This document shows positions 1 to 10,321 of a DNA stretch of 64,000 nucleotides, one piece after another. A program made the translations under genes and the position numbers. Source of the stretch: Diatrype stigma. Its lineage: Eukaryota; Ascomycota; Sordariomycetes; Xylariales; Diatrypaceae. Every line of letters starts with the position of its first letter. Within the stretch, counting starts at the first letter, position 1. Below the pieces are notes generated by a model. That model saw nothing but the letters and a program-made list of their open reading frames with translations, was not told the DNA's origin and ran no database searches. Location of the stretch: the NCBI GenBank assembly GCA_022225965.2, contig JAKJXP020000048.1, positions 70,876-134,875 of the forward strand. The letters are read 5' to 3'.

Positions 1-212
1 TCTTGCTACCACAGTTCGCACCTATAACCACTCATCTGATGCCGCGTCGCTGGTTTCTTGAATCGGCTGACGCCCGTTTGTACCCAATCTACTCCAGGCC
101 TCACCGGAGTCGTTCCTTGCGCTCTTACCGGGCCTTGGCTTGGTTCTTCCCCCCCTTCCCCCCTATCAACCCACCAAGGCATGGCCATGTTGAAAAGCTT
201 CCTGATAGCCGG

Positions 213-244
<32 letters not shown>
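213..244. repeat. AGCC tetranucleotide microsatellite, 8 units
   Basis: Eight perfect copies of AGCC in a row. It lies in no supported gene. The Ser-Gln-Pro-Ala type peptide it encodes in one frame is a by-product. Confidence 0.9.
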
Positions 245-582
245 TGGCCTACCTGTTCTTCCCGGGCGGGAATTTCTCTGGCCTGATCCAGGAGCGGCGG
301 CGAGAGGCGGCTTAGACTTTCTCACATACGTATTGCCTACGTATTGCGTTCCCTCACCCTCACCGCCTTAAACGCCCTGATGTGAGTATGTATTATGTAC
401 ATTTTTGGTGTTTGTGTTTGTATTTTTATTTTTATTTTTTCTCTTTCCCCCTGCCGGGACCGCACATACCCTAACTAACTAATAATTCACTAATTCCCAA
501 TGCTCGATTTACATGCGTGCTAGCAGGCTAGCTAGTTAGTGCTCGGCTGCCCTATTTTGATCCACCTTCAGCTGTTGGGGTG

Positions 583-667
583 TCCGAGGCGTGGAATACG
601 TACCTGGTAGGCGTAGAATACCTAGTAGGCGTAGAATAGGCGTGAAATCGGCGTGAAATAGGCGTGG
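583..667. repeat. Imperfect tandem repeat of an AGGCGTRGAAT-like unit
   Basis: Units resembling AGGCGTGGAAT, AGGCGTAGAAT and CGGCGTGAAAT recur about six times. Most differences between copies are G/A changes. No gene overlaps it. Confidence 0.7.
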
Positions 668-691
668 AAGAACCGGAAACGGCTAATTAAT

Positions 692-846
692 CTACATACA
701 TATCTACGTACATACGTACATACATATCTACACACATACATACATAGTATCTACACACATACATACATAGTATCTACACACATACATACGTACATACACA
801 CATACACACATACACACATCCATACCTACATACTACATACATACCT
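692..846. repeat. CATA/TACA-rich microsatellite block with a 22-23 bp higher-order unit
   Basis: The tract consists of ACATACAT and ACACAC words. Inside it a longer unit containing AGTATCTACACACATACATAC is repeated, so this is a compound array rather than a simple tetranucleotide run. Confidence 0.75.
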
Positions 847-1190
847 AATCAACCTGGCTCGGGCCCAGGCAAATCCCAGGCACATCCCAAGCGAATCCCA
901 GGCCAAATTGAGCGCTCGGAGAGTATCGTCGGGCTAGCCGGACGCGGAAAGGCGGCTGTCTCAGCTGCCGTCGTTTTATCGATTTATTTATACATTTCTT
1001 TTTTGATGCTGCTTTTGCTTTTTCTTCCCTGACTCCCTGACTCCCTGACTGCCTCCCACCACTACATGCTACACTACCTACATACTACATACTACTGCTT
1101 CCACTAGTATATTCCCTATTTCCCTTCCTTCCATGACCCCTGTGGGAGCCATGCATCGTACAGCTAGCAGGGGGCCCCTGGGAGCCTGCT

Positions 1191-1254
1191 ATGTCGAGCT
1201 ACTCTGTCGAGCTACTCAGTGCTATGTCGAGCTACTATGGCAATGTCAAGCTAC
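1191..1254. repeat. Minisatellite, TGTCGAGCTACT-type unit, about four copies
   Basis: The motif TGTCGAGCTACT (one diverged copy reads TGTCAAGCTAC) occurs four times with short variable spacers. It is non-coding as far as I can tell. Confidence 0.7.
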
Positions 1255-1338
1255 GAAGTACCTGTCGACCCATTTTCTCGAACCGCATTTCACGGCAACC
1301 CTGCGTGCCCTGCTAAACCACGATGTCATTGCCTAGTA

Positions 1339-1405
1339 TACCTAGCATCTCTAGCATACCTGGCATACCTGGCATGCCTGGCATGCCTGGCCTACCTGGC
1401 GTACC
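1339..1405. repeat. 9-bp minisatellite, CTGGCATAC-type unit
   Basis: About seven tandem 9-mers of the form CTGGCATAC / CTGGCATGC / CTAGCATAC. Because the unit is a multiple of three, one frame reads as a Leu-Ala-Tyr/Cys repeat, but nothing around it supports a gene. Confidence 0.75.
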
Positions 1406-2415
1406 AAGTATACTTACGTCCTTAGCAGCATGGTATTAGTTATAGTAGCATTAGCGCGCCAGAGACCCGACTATCAGGCAGTCACTACTGTACGCCGAGG
1501 CCGTCACGGTCATGGGCTTCCATGCTCGATGTTCTCGAAGTTCTCTGAGGTACCACCACGGTACCACCTCATGTCCATGAGGTCGAGCAAGAGTTCATCT
1601 GGGACAAGGCTCCACTCAGTCCACACCCGGGGGTTCAGGGAATCCAGCGATTTGGGTCTGCTTCCGACTCCCCCAGTCCCCATACCTTCACAGACCATCA
1701 CCGCCGTAGCGTAGCCTGGGTACCCTTTGACAGGATCATCGTCTAAGTAATCGTCCGGGTCACGCCTGCACTTTGCTTTTCGCCCTGAGTTTGGTCACCG
1801 CCGCTTCCAATCTTGTTAAATAAGTGACTAAGATCTCCTACCTCACCATGACCCGGTACCAGCCTGTTGTGTTGTTTCTGTTTTGGAAAGAAGTGTTATT
1901 GTGTCGACGTTGTTATATCCTTCCCGCCCCCTTCTGCTATACTTCAAGGCTGCCTGCTTGCTATCTTTCCTACTAAACTTTAATGTGCAAGTACCGAGCC
2001 TTTAACTTTGACCACGCATCCTTAGCTCAGGACCGGAGCTTACTCATGAGCTGTTGTTGACATCAGGTCCTTGCCCGCTACATACCAAGAGCATACCCGG
2101 AGCATACCAAGGTCATACCTACCAGGACTTGACTACCCATTCCTCTTGCCGGTTGTTCCATCCCTCAGGAAGGTTGGAAGGTTTGCTCAGAGCCGTCGAC
2201 ATCGCCCGGTCAAGAGCTTCGTCAGTCGTAACGAGAAAGAACCAAACCCATTGGATCGGCAGACACGAGCCCCTGGTTTCCAGCTCTGCCGCGCCTGGAC
2301 GTTCACCAGCACATCGTACCTATCACTCACTGCCTTCGGAGCGAATTGAACTTGTCTATGCAGTAGGCACTTCCCTGGGAATCTTCGGCATTGTATGAAG
2401 AGCCGCTCTTTCGAC

Positions 2416-4403
2416 ATGAAGGCCATGGGTTCCTCAATGGGCAGAGAAAATGCGCACCTGCCACCTTTCCCCAAGCGCCAGATGCTGGTGTTAGGTATGT
2501 TATCGTGGCCGGCCATGTGCCGGAGCGTGGATGGGGCCCCCTATCTCCTATCTGACCTTTCAAGCTGACTTGCTCTCGTAGCTATCTGCCGGATATGTGA
2601 GCCAATTGCTTTTATGGGGATATTCCCATACATCTATTTCATGATCGAAGACTTCCATATCACCGAAGACAAGAGCAGAATCTCTTTCTACGCCGGCATG
2701 GTCACATCCGCCTTCACTTTTGCCGAGTTCGCAACCGGTCTGTTCTGGGGCCGGCTGAGCGACAGAATCGGCAGAAAGCCAGTCTTGCTTATGGGTCTTA
2801 TCGGTACCGCTTTGAGTGTCTTGATCTTCGGCTTCGCTCCCAATCTCACGGTGGCTCTCTTGGCTCGAGCGGTGGGAGGCTTGCTGAACGGGTATGATTT
2901 GACCCCGATCTACGTTAGTCCAGGGTTGTACTAAGACGAAAGCAGAAACATGGGCGTTCTTCAAACTACGGTGGCAGAACTGGTGACAGTAAAGGAGCAT
3001 CAACGTAGGTCCAACTTCACACCGGTCGATTGCTATCGTTGGTCTAACTCGCGATATAGCCCGGGCCTATACCATTATGCCTGTCGTGTGGTGCTTAGGG
3101 TAAGCAATCATGATGCTGCTAAATTTCGCTCGTGCGAAGTGCCACTGTCGGACTTTTATCACTGACACCAATCCTAGATCGATCGTCGGCCCCATGATTG
3201 GTGGTGCTCTGGCTCGGCCGTGCATCAGTTATCCTGAACTGTTCGCGCCTGGAACTATCTGGGATCGATACCCGTATTTGCTTCCCAACTTGTTCAGCGC
3301 GCTCATTGTATTGGTCGGGGTTATCAATGGGATCCTTTTCCTCGAGGAGACGCATGCCGAGAAGAAGTCGAGGAGGGACCGCGGCCGAGAACTGGGCGAT
3401 TGGATCTTGTCGGGCATTCCTAGTCTACGAAAATGCGCCGAGGTGCGGGATGAAAAGTTCAAGCTGGCGGCAGAATTGGCAGAGGAGGAGCAGCCCCTCA
3501 TGGATCACGACGAAGAGCTCCCTGGGTACCGAACGAATGAGAACTCGCCGCAGAATTCGCCCCTTCTCAAGTCTACGCCTGGCCCTCGGCTTCCGGATCT
3601 GGACAACATCGCCGCAAGGGAGAACGACAGGGATTCGAGGATATTCACCCGGCCGGTAATCTTGAATATCATGTCATTTGGTATCCTGGCTTTGTATGTC
3701 AACCCGCCATCATAGCGCGAGTTCTGACCAGACTGACTAACATGACATTAGCCACACGATGACTTTCGATCAACTGTTCCCGGTATTTCTCAGCACCGAA
3801 GCGCCAGAGCATAAGGCGCCTATGTCTCTACCGTTCAAGTTTGTGGACGGCTTCGGGCTCGATAGCAAAACTGTTGGTATCATTCTCAGCGTTCAGGGGG
3901 CCTACTCGCTCGTCATCAACTTGTTCGTGGTCCCTGTGGTCCTGAAGCGCTTAGGTGCTCTTCGATTGTTCCGGCTCTTGATTATCGGATACTTCGCCCT
4001 GTACCTGGTCACGCCGTACCTCGTTTTGCTACCGGAGAGCTATCGAATGGTGGGAGTTGCGCTCGTGCTCATCTGGAAATGCACCTTTGCGAACATGGCA
4101 TACCCGAGCAACGCCATTCTCACTGCCGATTCCGCGCCGAGCCACCTCGCACTAGGAACCATCAACGGAGTGGCTGCGTCGACCGCGAGCTTATGCCGTG
4201 CATTCGGTCCGACCATCTCGGGCATTCTCTACGCCGTCGGCCTGCAGTCTGGTTACTCGGGCCTCGCCTGGTGGTGCAGCGCCTTGGTTGCCATTGCTGG
4301 CGCTGTGGTTGGGCTCCAGATCCGCGAGCCCCATAGCCGCCTAGTCAGCAGGACCGATGACGAGGAATCCGGACGATCGCGGAGAACGCAGACGACCTCT
4401 TGA
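2416..4403 (+). CDS. Major facilitator superfamily transporter, DHA1/ZIFL (YCR023C-like) type
   Basis: Spliced model of six exons: 2416-2494, 2582-2891, 2946-3004, 3060-3099, 3178-3693 and 3752-4403. All introns are GT-AG and frame closes at 551 residues. The loop 2-3 signature G-R-L-S-D-R-I-G-R-K lies at residues 83-92, and GGLLNG-N-MGVLQTTVAE plus PRAYTIMP-WCLG-S-VGPMIGG are typical of the fungal family related to yeast YCR023C and plant ZIF1. Twelve membrane segments are expected, with a long acidic/Ser-rich central loop (about residues 225-330). Family members are drug:H+ antiporter-like proteins of the plasma or vacuolar membrane; the substrate cannot be told from sequence. The start is uncertain: in-frame ATGs also lie at 2395, 2425 and 2437. 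I chose 2416 for its purine at -3; 2425 has the best context. No gene lies within 2.6 kb downstream. Confidence 0.85.
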
Positions 4404-6589
4404 GCGGGTAGATCTGGCCGCAACGTGGCTGGACACCATGTTTCATTATGACTTTATTTCACTCGACCTAGGAGCGACTCTGGGAATCGCTAGCTGGCCT
4501 TGGGTCTTTTACTACGACTTGGACGACGATTTCCTCGATTTGCGGCCTCGGCCTCGTTCTTGCTACGCTGTTTAATAGCTTTGCTGGAATTTTACCCTTG
4601 GCGCCGGCATCTTGTCTGTTTTCTTCCTTGTTTTGTTTCGGTTTCGACGGGCGTTTGACATCAGCAATGATATAGAACTGGGTTTGGGCAACTAGATACT
4701 CTCACTTCACAGGAAGTGTTTTATGGCGATACCTCTGTACAATGTACAATGGCGGGATACGGAATCGATTGGGCTTTATGTTTTCGGGAGGGAGCTATGG
4801 ATCTCAGTCATGCTGACGTTATGCTGGCTCGGTGCGCCCCTGTGGTTTTTCCGTTTGGTTTTCGGGAGGTGTACACAACGTTGTTTATCAAAATGGCCGA
4901 GAAGGGAAGGAAGAGAGCTACTTCTCGCGGGCGGTTTGGGAGCGGAAGAAAAGGGAGGGAGGGAAGGGATTCTAGAGGACAGGGCCGGACACTGGCAAGG
5001 GAAACTCGAAACGGGATACAACTAGAGGGCATACCTGGGCGTTTTTATTATCTTACTGCAGTTTTTATTTGCCTCGCAATCACTACTTGAATTCTGAACT
5101 GTCTTAACAGTCATACTTCTTACATTCCCGCGTTCAATGCATCGAGAAACAGTGATCTTTGCACGAGTTCGCCCACCCGCGGGCGAACTATCGACATATT
5201 GAGTAGGTGTAGCCAGTCACATGACTAAAGGCATAACTACTAACCTCAGTATGTAAGATGTTGCCAAACGGCTTCGTAGACGTTGTCTACTGGCTTCCTG
5301 ACCAATTATATCCACCCCGCATACTTCAAATTGCTTGCGAACATTGAACCACCTTTAACACCTGGATCCAAATTACCAAGTACTTCAATTGGATCATGAA
5401 AGTCTAAGGTCAAGAAGTAAATTATCTATCAAAGTCGGGGTTACCATCGTCACTTCTACTCAATAGATAAGCTCATATTGTATTAACACCCATGTACACG
5501 GTAAATACATCGACCTGCCGTATTGGGATCCGTGAAGCTAACAAACTGCTTGCACTAAGTCGATTGACTAGTAACTCATTCCATGATAGAGATACATTCC
5601 TACGCATGTGACAATCCAACAACACATTTACCCCTATACCTAGGTATATTACCTCACTTGGATAAGGACTGATGAGGTCCAGCAGCCACACAGGCAGTCG
5701 AATCTCGTCAAATCCGGTCCAGATCCTCCTGGCCAGTGCTAGCTTAAGTGACAATTGGAACTGACTGATAGTCGCTTGACAGCTTCAAATATTCCGTCGC
5801 CAAGCTTTCGGACGGGACCACAGCTTGCGAAGTTCAAGGTTAGGAGCTGTGAGCTTGCGTGGGGTACAGAGCAATAAGTCGTACTTTAACCCGTATTTTC
5901 CACCCGTATTTTGGGGGTTTAGACCAGCTCGACCAGGCCAGCCAAGCCGTAGTTTACTATACGCTAACCCCGTTTGGACAAGCCGATGCTATAGTGTGAA
6001 AGTTTATTCGTCAGAAGCTTCTTATCAACAAAGCCCCCAGACCCCCCCGAAGGCCGCTCTGTCGCTCTGCCGTCCTGCCGCCATACAATCCCATAGTTAC
6101 AACCAACCAGCAATACCTGCAATACCAGCCTGCAGCCATACCTCGGGAGTAACAGAAGGCTAATAGCGAATAAGCGGGAGGTATAGGTATTCTATTGAGT
6201 GCTCATCCTATTCTCTACCGATGCTACTGCTACCCCCCTACCCCCCTACATCCATTACATCCATTACATCCATTACATCCATTACATCCATTACATCCAT
6301 TGCTTACCTCTTACGTGACCACCTGCTTCGCACCTCTGATAAGTTGCGCAAAAGCTCACAAATCAGGCGAGTCGCATCGAGCCTTCAACGTTTTTGTTTC
6401 AAGCTGAACGTCGATCGACCGTCACTCCCGGCCGGCCTTCCCCATTCGCGATTCGATTGGAAGTGAGCTGCTCTATAGCTAGGATTATAGCGTCTATAGC
6501 TCTCCTCCCGCATCTGAGCCCACGATTACTAGTAGTTGTCATTTCTTTTGCTTTCTTTTCTGGTTTGAGTCTTTCTCTCCTCCTGCGGC
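4404..6589. other. Intergenic spacer between the MFS gene and the Ppr1/UaY-type regulator
   Basis: No supported gene. It holds the 3' region of the transporter and the distal promoter of the regulator. A pyrimidine-rich tract at about 6540-6588, of the kind that often precedes transcription starts in filamentous fungi, suggests the regulator's transcript begins near its end. A 9-bp satellite is listed separately. Confidence 0.5.
6248..6301. repeat. Six perfect copies of the 9-mer ACATCCATT
   Basis: 54 bp made of exactly six identical ACATCCATT units, about 0.8 kb upstream of the regulator ATG at 7070. Perfect identity suggests recent expansion or ongoing slippage. Confidence 0.9.
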
Positions 6590-6774
6590 CCGAGCACGAC
6601 GACCTGTTTCAACGCCTCCCCCGCATCGGCATCGGCAGCTTCGCTCCTACGACTATCCATCCCCAAAACTGATCGTTCGAGTTTCGTACTCCTTTGTGCG
6701 ACCACGTGAATCGCCGATAGCCAGTTCCGAGAAGACTGTTTCCAATAGAGCGAAGATCAGAGGCCGGATCATAC

Positions 6775-7045
6775 ATGTGAGATGGACGCGAAGGAGCTTA
6801 GCTCCTCTCAATAGCAACCCGCCCGCCAGCCCAGACGAGCAGGGAGCTTATCACCAGTTGCACCAGTTGCACCAGCTCGCGCAGAATTTTTTTCATAACA
6901 TCGATCAGCTGTTGACCGACAATCCCAACGCTGACACCAGCCTCGACACTAGCCTTGCTGACAGGCAACCGATCCGCAAAGTGGCACAAGAAATCGAGCT
7001 TCTAACTAAGCCAGCACCTGAGAGGAAGCATCGCACGTAGATGTA
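6775..7045 (+). promoter_or_regulatory. Three tiny upstream ORFs in the leader of the Ppr1/UaY-type regulator
   Basis: If transcription starts near the pyrimidine-rich tract ending at about 6588, the leader contains exactly three ATGs before the main start. They are ATG-TGA at 6775-6780, a ten-codon uORF at 6782-6814, and ATG-TAA at 7040-7045, only 24 nt upstream of ATG 7070. Two of the three are minimal start-stop elements, which in other systems stall or drain scanning ribosomes. The transcription start is inferred, not shown. Confidence 0.45.
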
Positions 7046-7069
7046 ACCGCCAGTCCTCTCGCTTCGACT

Positions 7070-10000
7070 ATGGAACCGGCAAATATGCCTACGCATCCGC
7101 GACCCTCGCCCGAGCCGCATCCGTTCAAACGTCAGCGCCAATCCTCCCCCGACAAGGAATCGCCGAATTCTATCCCCGGTGTACCCTCTCCCGTCACCGA
7201 GACCTCCCAGGACGGTCATATCTCCAAGATTGGGCAGAGCAGCAGCTTCCGAAACGTCAGCGCCTGCAACCGATGTAGGTTGCGGAAGAACCGATGCGAC
7301 CAGAAACTACCCAGCTGCGCCAGCTGCGAGAAAGCCGGAGTGGCCTGTGTGGGCTACGACCCCATCACCAAAAGGGAGATACCAAGAAGGTGCGGTTACA
7401 ATAGGCCTCGCCTAGTCTCGCCTGAGGGGGCATGCCCAAAAGTGCTACCTGCCTCCTCCGCCCTCGTCGTTCTCTACGGCATTATCTATAGCTTGCCCAC
7501 ATGTTGCCATGCTGACGATCCTGTAGCTATGTCTTCTACCTCGAAACTCGTATCGAGCAACTCGAGGCGCTCCTCCGTGAAAACAACGTAAAATTCCCTC
7601 CAGCGAGTGACTTGGAGCATTGCTCGCGGCCAGGGGCTGAAGGGGTCACCGGCCCGTCACCTGCCGAAGGCTCGAATTCTGCTGTGCCCGAGACAGGCGA
7701 TTCCTCTGGAACAGCAATTAGATCCAATCATAATGGCGGTGAGATGGCCAAGCCGAGTAAGATATCGAGACATGGCGGGAGTTCAGGACAGAGACATCTA
7801 GGATCAGCGAACGGCGTGTCATTTGCCCGCGTTGTCTTTGCTGCGGTTCAATCCTCCGTCGGTGATCATCGATCGAATTCCGACAAGGCCGGAATACGGC
7901 CGTACAACAAGCTTGGTGCAGCAAATGGGGTCGCCCAGGACGGCACGTCGATGCGAGACTCGTTCTTTGGCCTCCACACCCGGCCGACTATCCACCCGGC
8001 CGAGTTTCCCGATAGGGAGCTGGCCGGAAAGCTCGTCAACTTGTATTTCGAGCATGCCAACCCCCAGATACCCGTTCTTCACCGTGGTGACTTCATGAAG
8101 ATGTTCGACCGTGCATACGCTGTAGAAGGCCGGGTGCGTGGCCCGAAAGAGCTTTACATGTTAAATATGGTGTTTGCCATAGGTGGTGGCATCATAATGG
8201 ATGCCCAATCCGCTCAATCATCAAGGGTGGGTGGCCAAGAGAAAAAACAAGCGCAACCTGAAGAATACCATGCCAGTGCTATCGTTCATCTCGAGGCTTG
8301 TCTCAGTAATAGTGGCGGCGGGCTAGAGGAGCTGCAAGCGGTTTTGCTGTTAGCTAACTTTGCACTGCTTCGACCAGTACCGCCCGGACTCTGGTATGTG
8401 GTAACAGCTCTAGGCAAGAGGAGATTCCATGCAACTAACCCAGGTGGTGATGCAGGTATATCGTCGGCGTGGCCACGAGGTTGGCCGTTGACCTCGGCCT
8501 TCATTACGAGGACGGGAAGGATGTTGAGTTCGACCTCAGCGAACCACCGCGAGTCATCAAAGTGGAGGGGGGTGCAAACGACAAATCACGTGAGGCTCTC
8601 CTGCGCGAGAGAGGCCGGCGTGAGTTTGTCCGGGATATGAGGAGGCGGCTCTGGTGGTGCACATATTCGCTCGACAGGCTGGTCAGCACATGTGTCGGAC
8701 GGCCCTTCGGTGTCTCGGATCAAGTCATCACCACCGAGTTCCCCTCCATGCTAGATGACAACTACATCACGCCACTTGGTTTCACTAAACCGCTTTCTGA
8801 AGACGAACCTTCATACAAGATCGTTGCCAAGCACTACTTCCGACTGCGCTTGATGCAGTCCGAGATCTTACAGGTTTTGCAATACCAGCAAGCGCAGATA
8901 GCACGTTTCCATGGACAGAATCTACGGAACGAGTATATGCATACGGATCTCCCATCACCGTTCCTACAGAAGTTCGACTCTTTCAGATCCTGGAGACGCA
9001 ATATCGATGAACGTCTATACGACTGGAAAAATTCGGCGCCCACCAAGAATGAGTCGGGCGTTGCGTTCTCTCCCGAATTCCTCGAACTGAACTACTGGCA
9101 GGCCATCATAATGCTCTACAGACAGAGTCTAAGCGTACCGTCCATGTTTGAAGGCGAATATAACACCTCGAAAGAAGTCAACAGCCCATCAGTCTATACC
9201 GCCGAGCAGCAAGAAGACGAGCAAAGGGTGTACCTCAAAGTTGCCGAGGCTGGCCAAAAGATTCTCCGTCTTTACCGGCAACTGCACCTTGTGGGACTTG
9301 TCAATTACACGTATCTCGCTACGCACCATCTGTTCATGGCGGGAATATCATATCTATATGCAATATGGCATTCCCACGTGGTCAGAAGCAGGCTTGTAAG
9401 TGATATAGCATTGCACGCATTATGATCTTTCAGCTAACCTGGTGGTAGACAATGGACGAAGTCGATTTCACCATCCTAGCAGCAACCTCAGTCTTTACCG
9501 ATCTCATCAGCAAATGCCCCCCTTCGGAAGCGTGTCGAGAGGCATTCGACCGAACAGCCAAAGCCACTATCAAGATGGCCAATTCCACTGGTGGATTCGG
9601 GCAAGTATTAACTCGGAAGAAGCGGGGATCGAGGGGCAATAATGACTACATCACTGCAAGGGATGCAACAGCAAACAGGCAGAGGCATCACCAGCGTGTC
9701 TCGACAGATGCTGGAACATCTCGATCTTCTACGTATTTTGATGCCCAGAGTCACGACGGCTACTCCAGCCAGCGGGGTGCAAAAGCGACTTCTTCCCAGC
9801 CCAGTAACTACCGTATCTCCATTCCGAATGCTCAAGCCGAAGACGCATACAGCATGCTACGGACGATGCCGAAAACAGCCCTTAGTACGGGCAGCAACTC
9901 CGACGTAGGCAGTGTGCACGATAACGCGAGTATTGATCCGGTGCTCCTGCCATCTCCCAGGCAAGATCACTCGCCGGCGTCAGCTGCGAGCTTGACGCCC

Positions 10001-10321
10001 CAGTCTACCACGCAGGCTTCGCAGTTCGCCCAGACCACCAACACGCCAGGCTCGAATTTCAACATGCTGCAGCACTCCCCTTCGTCCTCCTACACCGCCG
10101 CGGGCGGCGGCGTCAACTACTCGGACCTGCAAGGCATGGACTTCCTGCAGGGGCTCCAGGACCAGTCGAACTCGAACTACGGGGGCAACTCGGATCTGCA
10201 GATGGACATGGGCTTCGGGCTGGGCTGGGAGGGCATGCACCACGATTTCAGCGACGGTCAGCAGGTGGACCTGTTTGATGGATTCTTCTTCGGTGGGCAG
10301 CAGGGCGGGGGTATGAACTGA
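7070..10321 (+). CDS. Zn2Cys6 transcription factor, Ppr1/UaY-like, with fungal_trans domain
   Basis: Four exons (7070-7389, 7527-8393, 8456-9395, 9449-10321) give exactly 999 residues. The binuclear zinc cluster has Cys 66, 69, 76, 83, 86 and 93 (C-x2-C-x6-C-x6-C-x2-C-x6-C). It is followed by the linker GYDPITKREIPRSYV and a short coiled coil (FYLETRIEQLEALLRENN), the arrangement of yeast Ppr1 and Aspergillus UaY (purine utilisation). Intron 1 splits the linker's Arg-Ser junction, and splicing is needed to restore it. The middle homology region starts near residue 310 (LVNLYFEHANPQIPVLHR) and runs through VATRLAVDLGLHYED and RRRLWWCTYSLDR. The C-terminal 200 residues are Gln/Ser/Gly-rich, a likely activation region. 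Ppr1/UaY kinship is from the linker; orthology to UaY specifically is unproven because the family has paralogues. No purine catabolic gene is nearby. Three small uORFs precede the start. Confidence 0.85.

Larger units (their letters stand above)
1..2394. other. Gene-free, minisatellite-rich spacer upstream of the MFS gene
   Basis: I find no ORF with recognisable protein features here. The stretch is full of short tandem repeats, listed separately. T-rich tracts lie at about 421-450. The last few hundred bases are presumably promoter and leader of the transporter that follows. The leader side holds two short ATG-started reading frames (ATG at about 2046 and 2358, the latter ATG-CAG-TAG), which would act as uORFs if transcribed. 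Confidence 0.6.

Noticed and set aside
1219..1425. ORF with a Leu-Ala-Tyr/Cys repeat that looks like a structural peptide
   Set aside because: It is produced by a 9-bp minisatellite whose unit is a multiple of three; there are no start context, signal peptide or flanking coding features.
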